Below, one piece after another: positions 43,796 through 52,050 of a DNA stretch of 64,000 nucleotides. Location: NCBI RefSeq assembly GCF_013113715.1, contig NZ_CP053344.1, positions 2,542,001 through 2,606,000 on the forward strand, in the 5' to 3' direction. Position 1 is the first letter of the stretch. Every line of letters begins with the position of its first letter. This DNA is from Herbiconiux sp. SALV-R1 (GTDB lineage Bacteria > Actinomycetota > Actinomycetes > Actinomycetales > Microbacteriaceae). The notes below the pieces were generated by a model that did no database searches, was not told where the DNA came from, and saw only the letters and a list, made by a program, of their open reading frames with translations. The position numbers and the translations under genes were made by a program.

Positions 43796-44056
43796 ATGGG
43801 GGAACGAAAGCGGGTGCTCTGGAAGAGCATGCGGCTCATCGCAATCGGATATGCATTCATCGCGCTTGGAAGCGCGGTCGTCAACCTGCTCTGGGGGTCC
43901 GACTCGGAGTGGATCGCGGCCCGGTGGTTTCTGGCCGCCGCATGGGCTGTGCTCGCACTGGTGCACGCTGTGCAGGCTCGTCAGATGTGGCGAGCAGCGG
44001 CAAAGCAGCAGGACGATGCTGAGCCCGACGTCACGGCTGCAGGTGAGCACCCGTGA
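43796..44056 (+). CDS. Two-TM membrane protein, first of an overlapping chain
   Basis: An 86-aa protein: basic start MGERKRVLWKSMR, two membrane segments (about 13-33 and 44-61), then a charged tail QMWRAAAKQQDDAEPDVTAA. Its stop overlaps the next start (GTGA at 44053-44056). Confidence 0.6.
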   Translation: MGERKRVLWKSMRLIAIGYAFIALGSAVVNLLWGSDSEWIAARWFLAAAWAVLALVHAVQARQMWRAAAKQQDDAEPDVTAAGEHP

Positions 44057-44148
44057 ATCAAGCCTCTCGGGCCGTGCTCGTCATCATCGCGTTGGCGATC
44101 TTCGTCGTCATCATGCTGGTGGCGCTTCCGGCACGGTGGGGCCAATGA
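44053..44148 (+). CDS. 31-aa single-TM micropeptide
   Basis: GTG 44053 to TGA 44148, reading VNQASRAVLVIIALAIFVVI then MLVALPARWGQ: one membrane helix with short ends. It overlaps both neighbours by 4 nt, which supports translation by coupling. Confidence 0.5.
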   Translation: MNQASRAVLVIIALAIFVVIMLVALPARWGQ

Positions 44149-44405
44149 GCCCGCGGAGGGGCGACTCGCTGGATCGGGTCGCGCCTGTCAAGGCGGGCAC
44201 GCCGCGCTGGTGCGCGCTACTAATCCTGCTGCCCCTGCCGCCTCTAGTTGGCCTCGCGGTTTGGCTGCTGGCATCTCAGCCGTTCTGGGGTAATGCCGGG
44301 CCGGTGCCCCTGCCTTTCGGGATGTCCGCCGTTCTTTGGCTTGCCCTGAGCGCATGGGGCGTACTCCTGGGCGTGAACTTGCTGCGCAGAGGAGGCCGGT
44401 CATGA
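44145..44405 (+). CDS. Two-TM membrane protein of the overlapping chain
   Basis: An 86-aa protein from ATG 44145: basic N-terminus MSPRRGDSLDRVAPVKAG, two hydrophobic segments (WCALLILLPLPPLVGLAVWL and SAVLWLALSAWGVLLGVNLL), basic end RRGGRS. The 4-nt overlaps on each side place it in the same operon. Confidence 0.55.
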   Translation: MSPRRGDSLDRVAPVKAGTPRWCALLILLPLPPLVGLAVWLLASQPFWGNAGPVPLPFGMSAVLWLALSAWGVLLGVNLLRRGGRS

Positions 44406-44596
44406 TGTGGTTCACGCTGCCGTTGCTCGCGGTGACGCTGGTATGCGTGTTCGTCGTGACGAGGCCAGGGCTGAAGAGGTATCCGACGGGGCGGGCCGGG
44501 CGGCGCAGCCGGATGAGATGGTCGATGGTCGTCGTAGCTCTGGTCGGGCTCGCGTCCGCGATCCTCAACCTGGTGCTGAATCTGACCTTACGGTGA
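44402..44596 (+). CDS. Two-TM membrane protein, last of the overlapping chain
   Basis: A 64-aa protein from ATG 44402 with membrane segments at about 2-20 and 43-62, joined by a very basic loop (RPGLKRYPTGRAGRRSRMRW). Ends at a hairpin (44590-44620). Confidence 0.55.
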   Translation: MMWFTLPLLAVTLVCVFVVTRPGLKRYPTGRAGRRSRMRWSMVVVALVGLASAILNLVLNLTLR

Positions 44597-44620
44597 CGTG
44601 GGCGCCGTTCCGGTCACCGT
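44590..44620. terminator. Hairpin at end of small membrane-protein operon
   Basis: ACGGTGAC (44590-44597) pairs with GTCACCGT (44613-44620); overlaps the last stop codon. No T-run. Confidence 0.4.
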
Positions 44621-44742
44621 GCCGCGGGTAAAGCGAACTGGGTGAGGTGCGCGGCCAAATATTTCACGATGAATCGCGCTCCTTCTTCACACTCGTACTC
44701 GGAGCGACGGAACTTCGGGCGAGAGTTCTCTCTGCTCACTTC

Positions 44743-44761
44743 GAGGGGCTGTCAGCCCCTC
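44743..44761 (-). terminator. Hairpin at end of MFS gene
   Basis: GAGGGGC and GCCCCTC (7-bp stem, 5-nt loop) straddle the MFS stop codon. Likely ends the leftward MFS transcript before the convergent operon. Confidence 0.5.
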
Positions 44762-45915
44762 GCGACCCGCTCTCGGCGCTCCTGTCCGGTGCTATCGATG
44801 ACCCAGGGGGCTAGGGCCGCGCCGCCTACGACGACGAGAGCGCAGGCGATGAATGCGAGGGCCCACCGGCCGTCGGCGACGATGGCGCCCACCGCGACCA
44901 CTCCGACTGCAGCACCGATTGTGTCCGCGTTCGCCTGCAGGCTCATCCCGCGGGCGACGCGCTCGCCGCTCGCCTCCGTGACAAGGGTCTTCTGCAGTGG
45001 GTAGAGGAGGGCGAGAGAGGCCGACGTGATGATCCACAGTGCGGCTATGAGGATCACCGGCGGCGCAAGGGCCAGCACCGCTGTGCTGGCAGCACTCGCG
45101 AGAGACGCTGCGACGTATGCCGGTTTGCGACCCCATCGCTCGACCACACCGTGAAGGGGACGCGGGAGAAGGGTGAGTGCGATGCCGCCGGGCAGGTAGA
45201 CCAGAGCGATCTGCCAGACTTCTAGGCCAGCATCTTGCAGCTGTAGCAGGAGCGCCAACCCCACACCAGCCTCGGCTGCAGTGACGAAGCCACCGATAGT
45301 CATCAGAGGAGCGAGTCGGCGGGCGTGTGCAGGGATTCCGCCGACAAGTTCCGCTCGCACGACGAGCGGTTCCTTGGGGGTGAGCAGTAAGCGCGCGCCG
45401 GCGGCTACCGCCGCAACGGCAAGCCCGATGAAGACTGCGGGATACCCGAAGGCCCCGAGAAGGACCATTGCTGGCCCCCAGAAGATCCACGATCCGAGAG
45501 CCTCTGCGGACATGAGCCCCGCGAACGTTCCCGATTCGTCGGCGAGGTACTCGGCGGCGATCGCGCGCAGCGAGATCCAGAACAGTGGGCCTGCAACCCC
45601 GCCGAGGACTGCCGCAACGAAGGCCGTGATGGGCGTATCCGCTACGGCGTAGATCACGCAACTGAGACTGAAGGCGAAGGCCCCGAATGCGGCAACTCGG
45701 GACCGCGGTCGTGTATCGGCGAGATAGCCGGCGAGAGGTCGTACGAGCACCGACACCACGAGCTCGGCGGCCACCAGCCATCCAATTGCCGGGGCGTCGA
45801 GCCCGAGCATCGCGCCCGCCCACAGCGGGACGAGGAAGTCGAGCAGTTCGATAGGCCCACTCAGGAGGGTCGCCGATGTCCGTATCGCCCGACTGCGCAC
45901 GGAGTTCGTCGACAT
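44752..45915 (-). CDS. MFS transporter carried by the prophage
   Basis: A 387-aa protein with about 12 hydrophobic segments and MFS loop motifs: RPLAGYLADTRPRSR (loop 2-3, about 58-72) and LLPRPLHGVVERWGRKPAYV (loop 8-9). It is close in length to drug and metabolite efflux carriers. Substrate unknown. The gene is complete, lies between the small-protein operon and the early genes, and is preceded by a palindrome (45926-45943). A transporter is unusual for a siphovirus and is probably transferred cargo. Confidence 0.82.
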   Translation of the reverse strand: MSTNSVRSRAIRTSATLLSGPIELLDFLVPLWAGAMLGLDAPAIGWLVAAELVVSVLVRPLAGYLADTRPRSRVAAFGAFAFSLSCVIYAVADTPITAFVAAVLGGVAGPLFWISLRAIAAEYLADESGTFAGLMSAEALGSWIFWGPAMVLLGAFGYPAVFIGLAVAAVAAGARLLLTPKEPLVVRAELVGGIPAHARRLAPLMTIGGFVTAAEAGVGLALLLQLQDAGLEVWQIALVYLPGGIALTLLPRPLHGVVERWGRKPAYVAASLASAASTAVLALAPPVILIAALWIITSASLALLYPLQKTLVTEASGERVARGMSLQANADTIGAAVGVVAVGAIVADGRWALAFIACALVVVGGAALAPWVIDSTGQERRERVARG

Positions 45916-46191
45916 CCGACCATCTTAGGGAGGAGCCCTCCTAGCGTGACAATCCGCGGGCGGGCAGTGCGCATCACGCGCCTACCCTGCCCACCCGCGG
46001 TGCTTGCCACTTACCCAGTAGCCGGGGTGACGAGTTCGCGCCCCCTCGGCGCCAGGTTGTCAGCCCTGTATCACCACCGGAGAGAAGGTCGGTGGCGGGT
46101 TTCGGATGCACGAAACCCACCGGGAGCGATGCTCTGACCGGTGGGTCGATTTCTGCGTATCTTCAACCTAGGGGGTGACATCGTGCACGTG
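45916..46191. other. Intergenic region with two inverted repeats
   Basis: At 45926-45943 TAGGGAGGAGCCCTCCTA, containing a perfect AGGAGCCCTCCT-type 12-bp palindrome, lies just before the MFS start and may be an operator. At 46097-46104 / 46111-46118 GGGTTTCG pairs with CGAAACCC (extendable with a mismatch), a likely terminator for the leftward early operon ending at 46192. No gene seen. Confidence 0.45.
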
Positions 46192-46404
46192 TCAACTCTC
46201 GAGCGAAGAATTTTTGCGCGGCCTCGTGGGGTTGGATGCGAGCTTCGCTCGGAGGGTGCGCTGGAGGTCGGCGAGTTCGACGAACTTGCGGCCGTCCATC
46301 CAGTGGAAGGGCATGCCGTGGCGCATCCATCGCTGGATGGTGCGGCGTGAGCGCTTCACTCTGCGGCCGGCGTCGCGGATGCTGAGGAACTGCGGGTCAG
46401 CCAT
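46192..46404 (-). CDS. Helix-turn-helix DNA-binding protein (excisionase/MerR-like)
   Basis: A 70-aa protein from ATG 46404: LSIRDAGRRVKRSRRTIQRW is a HTH with the recognition helix RRTIQRWM, followed by GMPFHWMDGRKFVELADLQR, as in HTH_17-type proteins. Last gene of the early operon; it may control late genes. Starts on the stop of the upstream gene (TGATG). Confidence 0.7.
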   Translation of the reverse strand: MADPQFLSIRDAGRRVKRSRRTIQRWMRHGMPFHWMDGRKFVELADLQRTLRAKLASNPTRPRKNSSLES

Positions 46405-46853
46405 CACGCCTCCCACAGAGTGCGAGCGATGCCGTCGGTACCGCGGTTCGCGCGAGGGCGGCTCGGGACACTCCATCCGGCGCGGGCTCGGCGCTGGGCG
46501 ATGACTCGGAAGCCTGCTGCGCGGAGGCTGGCGCCGGTCTCGCCGTCCTGCGTGTAGGTGATGAGACGTCGGTAGCCGAGGGCGAAGGTCGCACGGCGTG
46601 CGGCGCCATAGAGCATGCTGTTCGCGTTCGCGGTGCCGTCGGTCGCGGAGCGGGTGACCTCGAGCACGTCGCCCTCGGCGGCGAGCACGCGCGAGACGGG
46701 GCGACCGACGATGGCGACGCCGCGGAGGATGCCGTGATCATCGCTGACGCCGATGCTGAACTTGTGGCCGGCGGGCGCCTGGTGGTGGCGGTGGTGCTCT
46801 GTGACGAACGCGCATGCGTCGGCGAAAGAGATCGGGACGAGGCGGAGGGGCAT
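46404..46853 (-). CDS. XF1762/GNAT-like protein
   Basis: A 149-aa protein with SFADACAFVTEHHRHHQAPA (N-terminal His-rich helix), KFSIGVSDDHGILRGVAIVG, RPVSRVLAAEGDVLEVTRSA and LYGAARRATFALGYRRLITY, the pattern of the XF1762 family of phage and plasmid proteins with an acetyltransferase-like fold. Substrate unknown. Overlaps neighbours by one base at each end. Confidence 0.7.
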   Translation of the reverse strand: MPLRLVPISFADACAFVTEHHRHHQAPAGHKFSIGVSDDHGILRGVAIVGRPVSRVLAAEGDVLEVTRSATDGTANANSMLYGAARRATFALGYRRLITYTQDGETGASLRAAGFRVIAQRRARAGWSVPSRPRANRGTDGIARTLWEA

Positions 46854-47233
46854 CAGGCGGTGTGTCCCCACTCGGTGCGGCGGCAGTCGCGGCAGAGACG
46901 CCGGTCGTCGCCGCGTCCGTACGTGCGCGGGTTGAAGACGATGCCGCATGTGAGGATGACGATGTTGAACGGCACGCCCTGACTGGACGCGGTCGCGGTG
47001 CGGCCGCATCCGTCGCAGGTGACGGTGGGCGGGTCGAGAGTGAGGCCGTGCACGAGCTGCCGGCCCTCGTCGACGCGGCGTTGGGCGCGCACCCATGACG
47101 TAGTGCCGAGGTCGCGCGCGAGGTCGGCGCTCATGGGCGTACGGGAGAAGGGCGCTCGGCCGGGCATCTGCGCATACTCGGTCTCGACGCTCGCGGGGCG
47201 GTCGTCGTTGAGATCGAACAGGGTGGGCTGCAT
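46853..47233 (-). CDS. Hypothetical early protein with Cys-rich C-terminus
   Basis: A 126-aa protein from ATG 47233 (MQPTLFDLNDDRPASVETEY). The C-terminal part has TCDGCGRTA and LCRDCRRTEWG, probably a zinc ribbon, with FNIVILTCGIVFNPRTYGRG between. No named family. Confidence 0.6.
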   Translation of the reverse strand: MQPTLFDLNDDRPASVETEYAQMPGRAPFSRTPMSADLARDLGTTSWVRAQRRVDEGRQLVHGLTLDPPTVTCDGCGRTATASSQGVPFNIVILTCGIVFNPRTYGRGDDRRLCRDCRRTEWGHTA

Positions 47234-47469
47234 CAGCGCTCTCCTTGCCCGCATCGACAGCTCGAGCTGCATTCGACGCCGTGCACGTGCCAGGCGTCCT
47301 GCGAGCAGCGCTGAGCCATGCAGGGGCGGGGCGGGAGTTTCGCGATGCCCTCGCGCATAAGCACGACGAGCTCGCGGGCGCTGACCATGTCCTGTGACCC
47401 CTCCGTGGTGTCGAAGTCGTCGGAGACGCGGAGGAGCACGCCGTCGATGTTCACGCAGCGGGCGGCCAT
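47233..47469 (-). CDS. Small Cys-rich early protein
   Basis: A 78-aa protein from ATG 47469 with MAARCVNIDGVLLRVSDDFD and a C-terminus containing CMAQRCSQDAWHVHGVECSS and CRCG, a likely zinc-binding tail. Overlaps both neighbours by one base. Confidence 0.6.
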   Translation of the reverse strand: MAARCVNIDGVLLRVSDDFDTTEGSQDMVSARELVVLMREGIAKLPPRPCMAQRCSQDAWHVHGVECSSSCRCGQGER

Positions 47470-47765
47470 CAACTGTTCGCGATCTCGAGGAGCACGTCGG
47501 CGTGGCGGGGCTGGTCGAGCGGGCACCAGCAGGCGAGGTCGCGGCCTGCGAGGTCCGTCCGGACCTGCTCGCGGAAGCCCCCGAACGACCGACCGGGCCG
47601 CATGACCATCTCGCGGAACTGGTCGACGGCGTTCGCGCGGTTGAAGGCGTTCACGCCGACACGGAACGGGTTGCCCCACTTCGTGTTCCGGTCGACTCGC
47701 ACGGCATCGGGGTTGTCGGCTCGCCACGGATGCTGCCTGCTCATCTGAATGCGCTTGGCCATCAT
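47469..47765 (-). CDS. DUF4326-family protein
   Basis: A 98-aa protein with DNPDAVRVDRNTKWGNPFRV, REMVMRP, and DLACWCPLDQPRHADVLLEI, matching DUF4326 (the RGxKWGNPF and CWC...CHAD-type landmarks, with His-Ala-Asp here). Of unknown function, common in phages and mobile elements. ATG 47765 has GAGAGGAG upstream; an adjoining ATG at 47762 is possible. Confidence 0.8.
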   Translation of the reverse strand: MMAKRIQMSRQHPWRADNPDAVRVDRNTKWGNPFRVGVNAFNRANAVDQFREMVMRPGRSFGGFREQVRTDLAGRDLACWCPLDQPRHADVLLEIANS

Positions 47766-47998
47766 ATGGTCTCCTCTCGGCGCCGGAAGGTGATGTCCTC
47801 GTGGTAGTCGATGTGCACGTCGGCCAGGTGCGACCGGGCGAGGCGGTGCGCGGACGACTCGCTGAGGTGGTTTCGGCTGGTGACGCCGTGCTCGGCGCAG
47901 ACCGACTGGAAGCCTTGGTAAGGGGTGCCGGCGTGCTCGTCGTCCATGACCTCGGTCCAGACCAGCTGCTCGCGGTCTCCCGCGTGACGGCCGCTCAT
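47762..47998 (-). CDS. Small hypothetical early protein
   Basis: A 78-aa hydrophilic protein (MSGRHAGDREQLVWTEVMDD start) with several histidines. Overlaps the genes on both sides by 4 nt. No family recognised. Confidence 0.6.
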   Translation of the reverse strand: MSGRHAGDREQLVWTEVMDDEHAGTPYQGFQSVCAEHGVTSRNHLSESSAHRLARSHLADVHIDYHEDITFRRREETI

Positions 47999-48402
47999 CG
48001 TCCTGCGCCTCCGCGGTACGCCGCCGCGTATGCGAGCAAGCCCTCGCGGACCTCTCCCTCGGTGATCGACTGGTTCTCGCCCAGCTTCTCGGCAACGTCT
48101 TCGAGGGCTTTCGCTGCTACTTCGGCGTCGTGCGAGGCCAGTTCAACCTCCCACTCTTCGCGGGTTCGGATGACCTGCACCTTGAGCGTGGCAACCTCCG
48201 CGGTGAGGCGTTCACGTGCTTCCTGGTGGCTGACCGCTGCGTGGAATGCGATCGACCATCCTTCCGCGTTACGTTCGGCCTCTGCCTCGGCCGCGCGCAG
48301 ACGCTCAGCGGCCTCCGTCAGCAGATCCGCGACCCCGTAGCGGAGTCCCGCATCGTCGAATGCGCGGGCCCGATCCTCGAGCCGGGATGCGAAGTCGTTC
48401 AT
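47995..48402 (-). CDS. Coiled-coil early protein
   Basis: A 135-aa protein from ATG 48402, helical throughout (AAERLRAAEAEAERNAEGWS, EARERLTAEVATLKVQVIRT). Probably a coiled coil. Function unknown. Confidence 0.6.
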   Translation of the reverse strand: MNDFASRLEDRARAFDDAGLRYGVADLLTEAAERLRAAEAEAERNAEGWSIAFHAAVSHQEARERLTAEVATLKVQVIRTREEWEVELASHDAEVAAKALEDVAEKLGENQSITEGEVREGLLAYAAAYRGGAGR

Positions 48403-48842
48403 CGTGCCGCTCGATTGCTGGCCGAGATCTCGAGCTGCTTGCCACGGAACAGCTCGTACACGGTGCCCTCGTCGGACGCGATCATGTAGGGGAACATGAC
48501 CTCGTCGAGGCGGGCGAGCTGCGCGTCGATCAGTGCGGACTGCGCCTCGAGCCAGTCCTTCGCGATGCGCCACGCGACCTTCGCGGCCTGCTCCGTCGTG
48601 CACTTCGACCGGGGCACCTTGGTGTCGCGCTTCATGGCCTCGAGCACGCCGGCGGTGCGGACGGGGAGCTCGAAGTCGCGGGGCCCGTAGTCGGTGTTCA
48701 TGGTGAAGCCGAGCCCGGATGCGACGCCGTGCTCGTCGAAGAGGGTTGAGATGCGTGTGACGCCTCGGCGGGCAAGCGCTCCCTGAATCTCGCCCATCGT
48801 CTTCGTGACGGAGATGTCGGTGGTGTAGTTCATGATCGGCAT
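48399..48842 (-). CDS. Hypothetical early protein
   Basis: A 147-aa protein from ATG 48842, whose start is chosen because the upstream frame is Ser/Thr/Pro-rich shadow of the next gene. It starts with a beta hairpin-like DISVTKTMGEIQGALARRGV and contains LPVRTAGVLEAMKRDTKVPR and an all-helical C-terminus. Resembles other phage proteins of unknown function linked to replication modules. Confidence 0.6.
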   Translation of the reverse strand: MPIMNYTTDISVTKTMGEIQGALARRGVTRISTLFDEHGVASGLGFTMNTDYGPRDFELPVRTAGVLEAMKRDTKVPRSKCTTEQAAKVAWRIAKDWLEAQSALIDAQLARLDEVMFPYMIASDEGTVYELFRGKQLEISASNRAAR

Positions 48843-48852
48843 GGCGGCCTCC

Positions 48853-49947
48853 TCAGGCTGCTCGTTGGTCGTGGCATTCGCACGCGCAGTTGAAGGACGC
48901 GCACTGCTGGTGGCGGCCCCGGTCGCAGGAGAGCGACCGCACCGGGGTCGTTTCGGCCCAGTCGACGTAGTCGTCGTGCTCGGCGGCGGGGATGGTCTCG
49001 CCGCAGTGGTCGCAGGAGACCTCGGTGCCGGCCGCGTAGAACTTTGGGGACACCTCCCGCTCCCCACACGTCGGGCACTCCCTCTTCGCGCCCTGACGGG
49101 GCTTCCGTGGCGCCTGTGGGTAGCGGGAGCGGAACGAGCCGATGATCTGGGCGATGTCGTCGCACCACGCCTTCACCGTCAGCGGGGGCAGGGCGGTGAC
49201 GATCGTGAGTCCGTGGTGCTCGTACCAGCGCACGAGGTCGTCCATGAGGGTGAACGCGGATGCCTGGTCGCGCGCCCACGACGGCAGCCGGGCCGCATCC
49301 GTCGAGGCCTTCAGGAACGCGATCGCCGTGGCCGGCGGGCGGGCGCTGGTGTGGCGTGCGAACGACACGATCCAGTTGACGACCTGCGCGTAGAGGTCGT
49401 CGGCGTCATCGACGGGGTCGGGGCGCAGCGGGATGGGTGCTTCGCGGGTGCCGGAGACGCGAGGGCCGCGGGCGGACCCCATGGACGGGACGACCTGGGC
49501 GCGGATGTGCGCGAGCAGCTGCGGCGCCTGGTGGAGGTCGTTCCTGGCCCGTCCGAAGCACGGCCCGCAGAGGTGGCCGTAGCGGGCTTCGATGGGGGTG
49601 ATGTCGCTCCACTCGGCGCCGTCGACGAGGTCGGTCTGCGTGCCGACGAGGCCGAAGGGGTGGGCGGCGCAAAGGAGGATGCAGTCGCCGTCGTGGTGGG
49701 CACCGAGGCTGCACCCGTGCACGCCGGAGAGCTCGCAGACGCGGGAGGCCCTGCGGGCGATCTCAGCGTCGATTTCAGCGTCGGACAGGCCAGCGGCCGT
49801 TCCGGCGTTCTGGGGCCGTCCACGGGTCGCCCAGCCCGCGAGGATAGCGGCTGAGTCCTCGTCGATGCCCTGCGCGATGTACTGCTGGAACAGGTCGGCC
49901 TCGGTGCGGAAGCGGCGCATCGCCTGGTTGATGGTCTCCGCGGTCAC
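48853..49947 (-). CDS. Zinc-finger protein of the replication region
   Basis: A 364-aa protein from GTG 49947 (GTGA overlap). Three cysteine clusters: LCGPCFGRARND (middle), CPTCGEREVSPKFYAAGTEV followed by CDHCGETIPAAEHDD, and a tail CDRGRHQQCASFNCACECHD. The central helical part has AQVVNWIVSFARHT and AWCDDIAQIIGSFRSRYP. It may be a DNA-binding factor in replication or transcription control; no family recognised. Confidence 0.6.
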   Translation of the reverse strand: MTAETINQAMRRFRTEADLFQQYIAQGIDEDSAAILAGWATRGRPQNAGTAAGLSDAEIDAEIARRASRVCELSGVHGCSLGAHHDGDCILLCAAHPFGLVGTQTDLVDGAEWSDITPIEARYGHLCGPCFGRARNDLHQAPQLLAHIRAQVVPSMGSARGPRVSGTREAPIPLRPDPVDDADDLYAQVVNWIVSFARHTSARPPATAIAFLKASTDAARLPSWARDQASAFTLMDDLVRWYEHHGLTIVTALPPLTVKAWCDDIAQIIGSFRSRYPQAPRKPRQGAKRECPTCGEREVSPKFYAAGTEVSCDHCGETIPAAEHDDYVDWAETTPVRSLSCDRGRHQQCASFNCACECHDQRAA

Positions 49948-50303
49948 GCGTGTGCCTCCTCGTCCGCCTGGAATCGGAAGCCGTGACCTTCTGCGCCGCA
50001 CGACCGCTCCGGGTACGTGCCGTCGCCGAACTGGAAGGCGCCACCACGACTGGGTGCATCGCACCACGCGCACGGCAGGGCGCGCTCTGCTCGGTCCGCT
50101 GCTGTGAGGCCATCGAGACGCGTCCTGAGCTCGAGGTCCGTGACGGCCCGGTTCGCGTCTGCTGCCGCCACCGTGATCAGCGCTGCAAGCTGCTGCGCCT
50201 GCTCGACCGCCATGTCGGCGACGTGCACCGCCACGGTGACGCGGCCGTCGTCGTTCCAGTCGACCTCTGCGATCGACACTTCCTGCTGCTCGGTGATCTG
50301 CAT
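49944..50303 (-). CDS. Hypothetical early protein
   Basis: A 119-aa protein from ATG 50303. N-terminal beta strands (VSIAEVDWNDDGRVTVAVHV), then helix MAVEQAQQLAALITVAAADA, and a C-terminal CAWCDAPS cysteine pair. Its start shares one base with the DnaB stop. No family. Confidence 0.6.
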   Translation of the reverse strand: MQITEQQEVSIAEVDWNDDGRVTVAVHVADMAVEQAQQLAALITVAAADANRAVTDLELRTRLDGLTAADRAERALPCAWCDAPSRGGAFQFGDGTYPERSCGAEGHGFRFQADEEAHA

Positions 50304-51667
50304 CACTGCTGTCTCCTGATCTCGTTCTCGTCCAATAGCGCTGTGGGGCTCCATTTGCGGTCGACGATGCGGGCGTACTCGCCCTCCCACCGCAGGGTCA
50401 CCTGTTTCTCTTCGCCCTGCCGGTTCTTCGCCGCGACCACCGTCAGGTCGCGGGCGTGCTCCTCGATGCCGCGCTCGAGCAGCAGCACCACGTCGGCGTC
50501 CTGCTCAATTCCGCCCGACTCGCGCAGGTCAGCGAGCGTCGGCAGGGCCCGCTGCTTGCCCTTCTGCGGCGCCGGTCGCTTCAGCTGCGCCGCCACGATC
50601 ACGGGCACGTTCAGCTCCTTCGCGAGCAGCTTCAACCCGCGGGACACCCCGTCGACCTCGAGGCGGCGGTCCTGGCCCTCGCCCTTCACGAGCTGCAGAT
50701 AGTCGACACAGATCGCGACCAGCTTCCCGGTGCGCGCCACTGCCCGGGCGGACGCGCGGATGTCGGCGACGGTGACGCTGCCGCGCGCGTCGATCCACAC
50801 TGGGGCGCCGTGGAGGCGTGAGCGGGCGCCGGCCATGCGCTCCCACTCCTGGCGGCCGAGGATGTGGTCGCGGATCATGAGCTGGTTGACCTCGCCATAG
50901 TTCGCGAGGAGACGCTTCTGTAGCTCCTTCTTGCCCATCTCGATCGACGAGAACGCCACCACCCCGGTGTGGGCGAGCTTCATCGCCGACTGCACCACCG
51001 CGAGGGTCTTGCCGGCGCCGGGGCGGGCGGCGATGACGTAGAACCCGCCGGGTGCCCAGCCGCCGATGATGCGGTCGATCGACGCCCACGGGGTCGGCAG
51101 GTAGTCGGGCTTCTCCGCGAGCTCCTCGAGGGTGGTGTCGACGCCCTCCCAGATCATCTCGAGGTGCTTCTTCCGGCCGGTCTGGATGAGCTCGACCTCG
51201 CGGCGGGCGGCCTCGACGACCTCGGTCACGTCGGTGTCGCCGGAGCGGGCGGCCTGCATGATGCGGGTGGCGCCCTCAATCGCTCGGCGGCGCACGGCGT
51301 GGTTGTGGACGATGCGGGCGTAGAAGCCCGCGTTCGACGCGGTCGACGGATAGGACTCCAACTCGAACACCGTGGCGGGGCCGCCGGCCTGCTGCATGAG
51401 GCCGTGCTTCGTGAGGTCGTCGTTCACCGCGATCGGGCCCGTCGGCTCACCAGCGGAGGCGAGGCGGAGGATGGACTCGGCGATGACCTCGTGCTTCGGG
51501 ACGTGAAGGTCGGTGATCGTCATCTCGTCGAGCACGTCGTCGACGACGCTTCCGTCGCGAAGCATGGCGCCGACGACGTACCGTTCGGCGCTGACGTCGT
51601 GCGGGAGCTCGAACGCGCCGGTGTCGTCTGCAGGCGCGTCGGCGTCGGAGTGGAAGTAGTCGGTCAC
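50303..51667 (-). CDS. dnaB: Replicative DNA helicase, DnaB-like
   Basis: Unwinds DNA ahead of the fork as a hexamer. The 454-aa protein has the N-terminal collar domain (PHDVSAERYVVGAMLRDGSV), a linker, and the RecA-like core: ARPGAGKT (Walker A, 214-221), SSIEMGKKELQKRLLANYGE, AICVDYLQLV (Walker B) and LRESGGIEQDADVVLLLERG (arginine-finger region). Full length for a phage DnaB. The upstream gene, which overlaps by 4 nt, is a likely loader. Confidence 0.93.
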   Translation of the reverse strand: MTDYFHSDADAPADDTGAFELPHDVSAERYVVGAMLRDGSVVDDVLDEMTITDLHVPKHEVIAESILRLASAGEPTGPIAVNDDLTKHGLMQQAGGPATVFELESYPSTASNAGFYARIVHNHAVRRRAIEGATRIMQAARSGDTDVTEVVEAARREVELIQTGRKKHLEMIWEGVDTTLEELAEKPDYLPTPWASIDRIIGGWAPGGFYVIAARPGAGKTLAVVQSAMKLAHTGVVAFSSIEMGKKELQKRLLANYGEVNQLMIRDHILGRQEWERMAGARSRLHGAPVWIDARGSVTVADIRASARAVARTGKLVAICVDYLQLVKGEGQDRRLEVDGVSRGLKLLAKELNVPVIVAAQLKRPAPQKGKQRALPTLADLRESGGIEQDADVVLLLERGIEEHARDLTVVAAKNRQGEEKQVTLRWEGEYARIVDRKWSPTALLDENEIRRQQ

Positions 51668-52050
51668 GAGGCTGCCTCCACAGCGTTCAGGTCGAAGTGC
51701 TCGGCCACCCAGGCAGGGTTGTGCCCGTACCGACGCCAGTCGGCCTCAGAGACACCGGCCGCGGCGAGCTGACGACGCATGTCCTCGGCGACCACCTCGC
51801 CGGTGATGTCGGGGAGCACAGGCTCCATCTCGCGCACGGCGAGCTCCACGACGCGCGCCGGGGTGATCGGGTCAGACGACCCCCGGTAGTGCTGCTTCAG
51901 CGCGGTGAGCGCCGCGACGAGGGCGACGTCGTCGAGGACGTCGGCCCAGGCGGTCGCCATGTCGGCCTGCTCCATCGGGTCGACCCGCTTCATGCGCGGG
52001 TCGAGAAGCGCAGCCCTGGTGAGGAACACGTTCACCTCGGCGGCGTTCAC
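51664..52050 (-). CDS. Probable helicase loader
   Basis: A 128-aa protein immediately upstream of DnaB. N-terminal helices (MATAWADVLDDVALVAALTA) and SSDPITPARVVELAVREMEP resemble the small G39P-type helicase-loader fold, with a C-terminal helical segment (GVSEADWRRYGHNPAWVAEH). Assignment is from position and pattern. Confidence 0.5.
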   Translation of the reverse strand: MNAAEVNVFLTRAALLDPRMKRVDPMEQADMATAWADVLDDVALVAALTALKQHYRGSSDPITPARVVELAVREMEPVLPDITGEVVAEDMRRQLAAAGVSEADWRRYGHNPAWVAEHFDLNAVEAAS

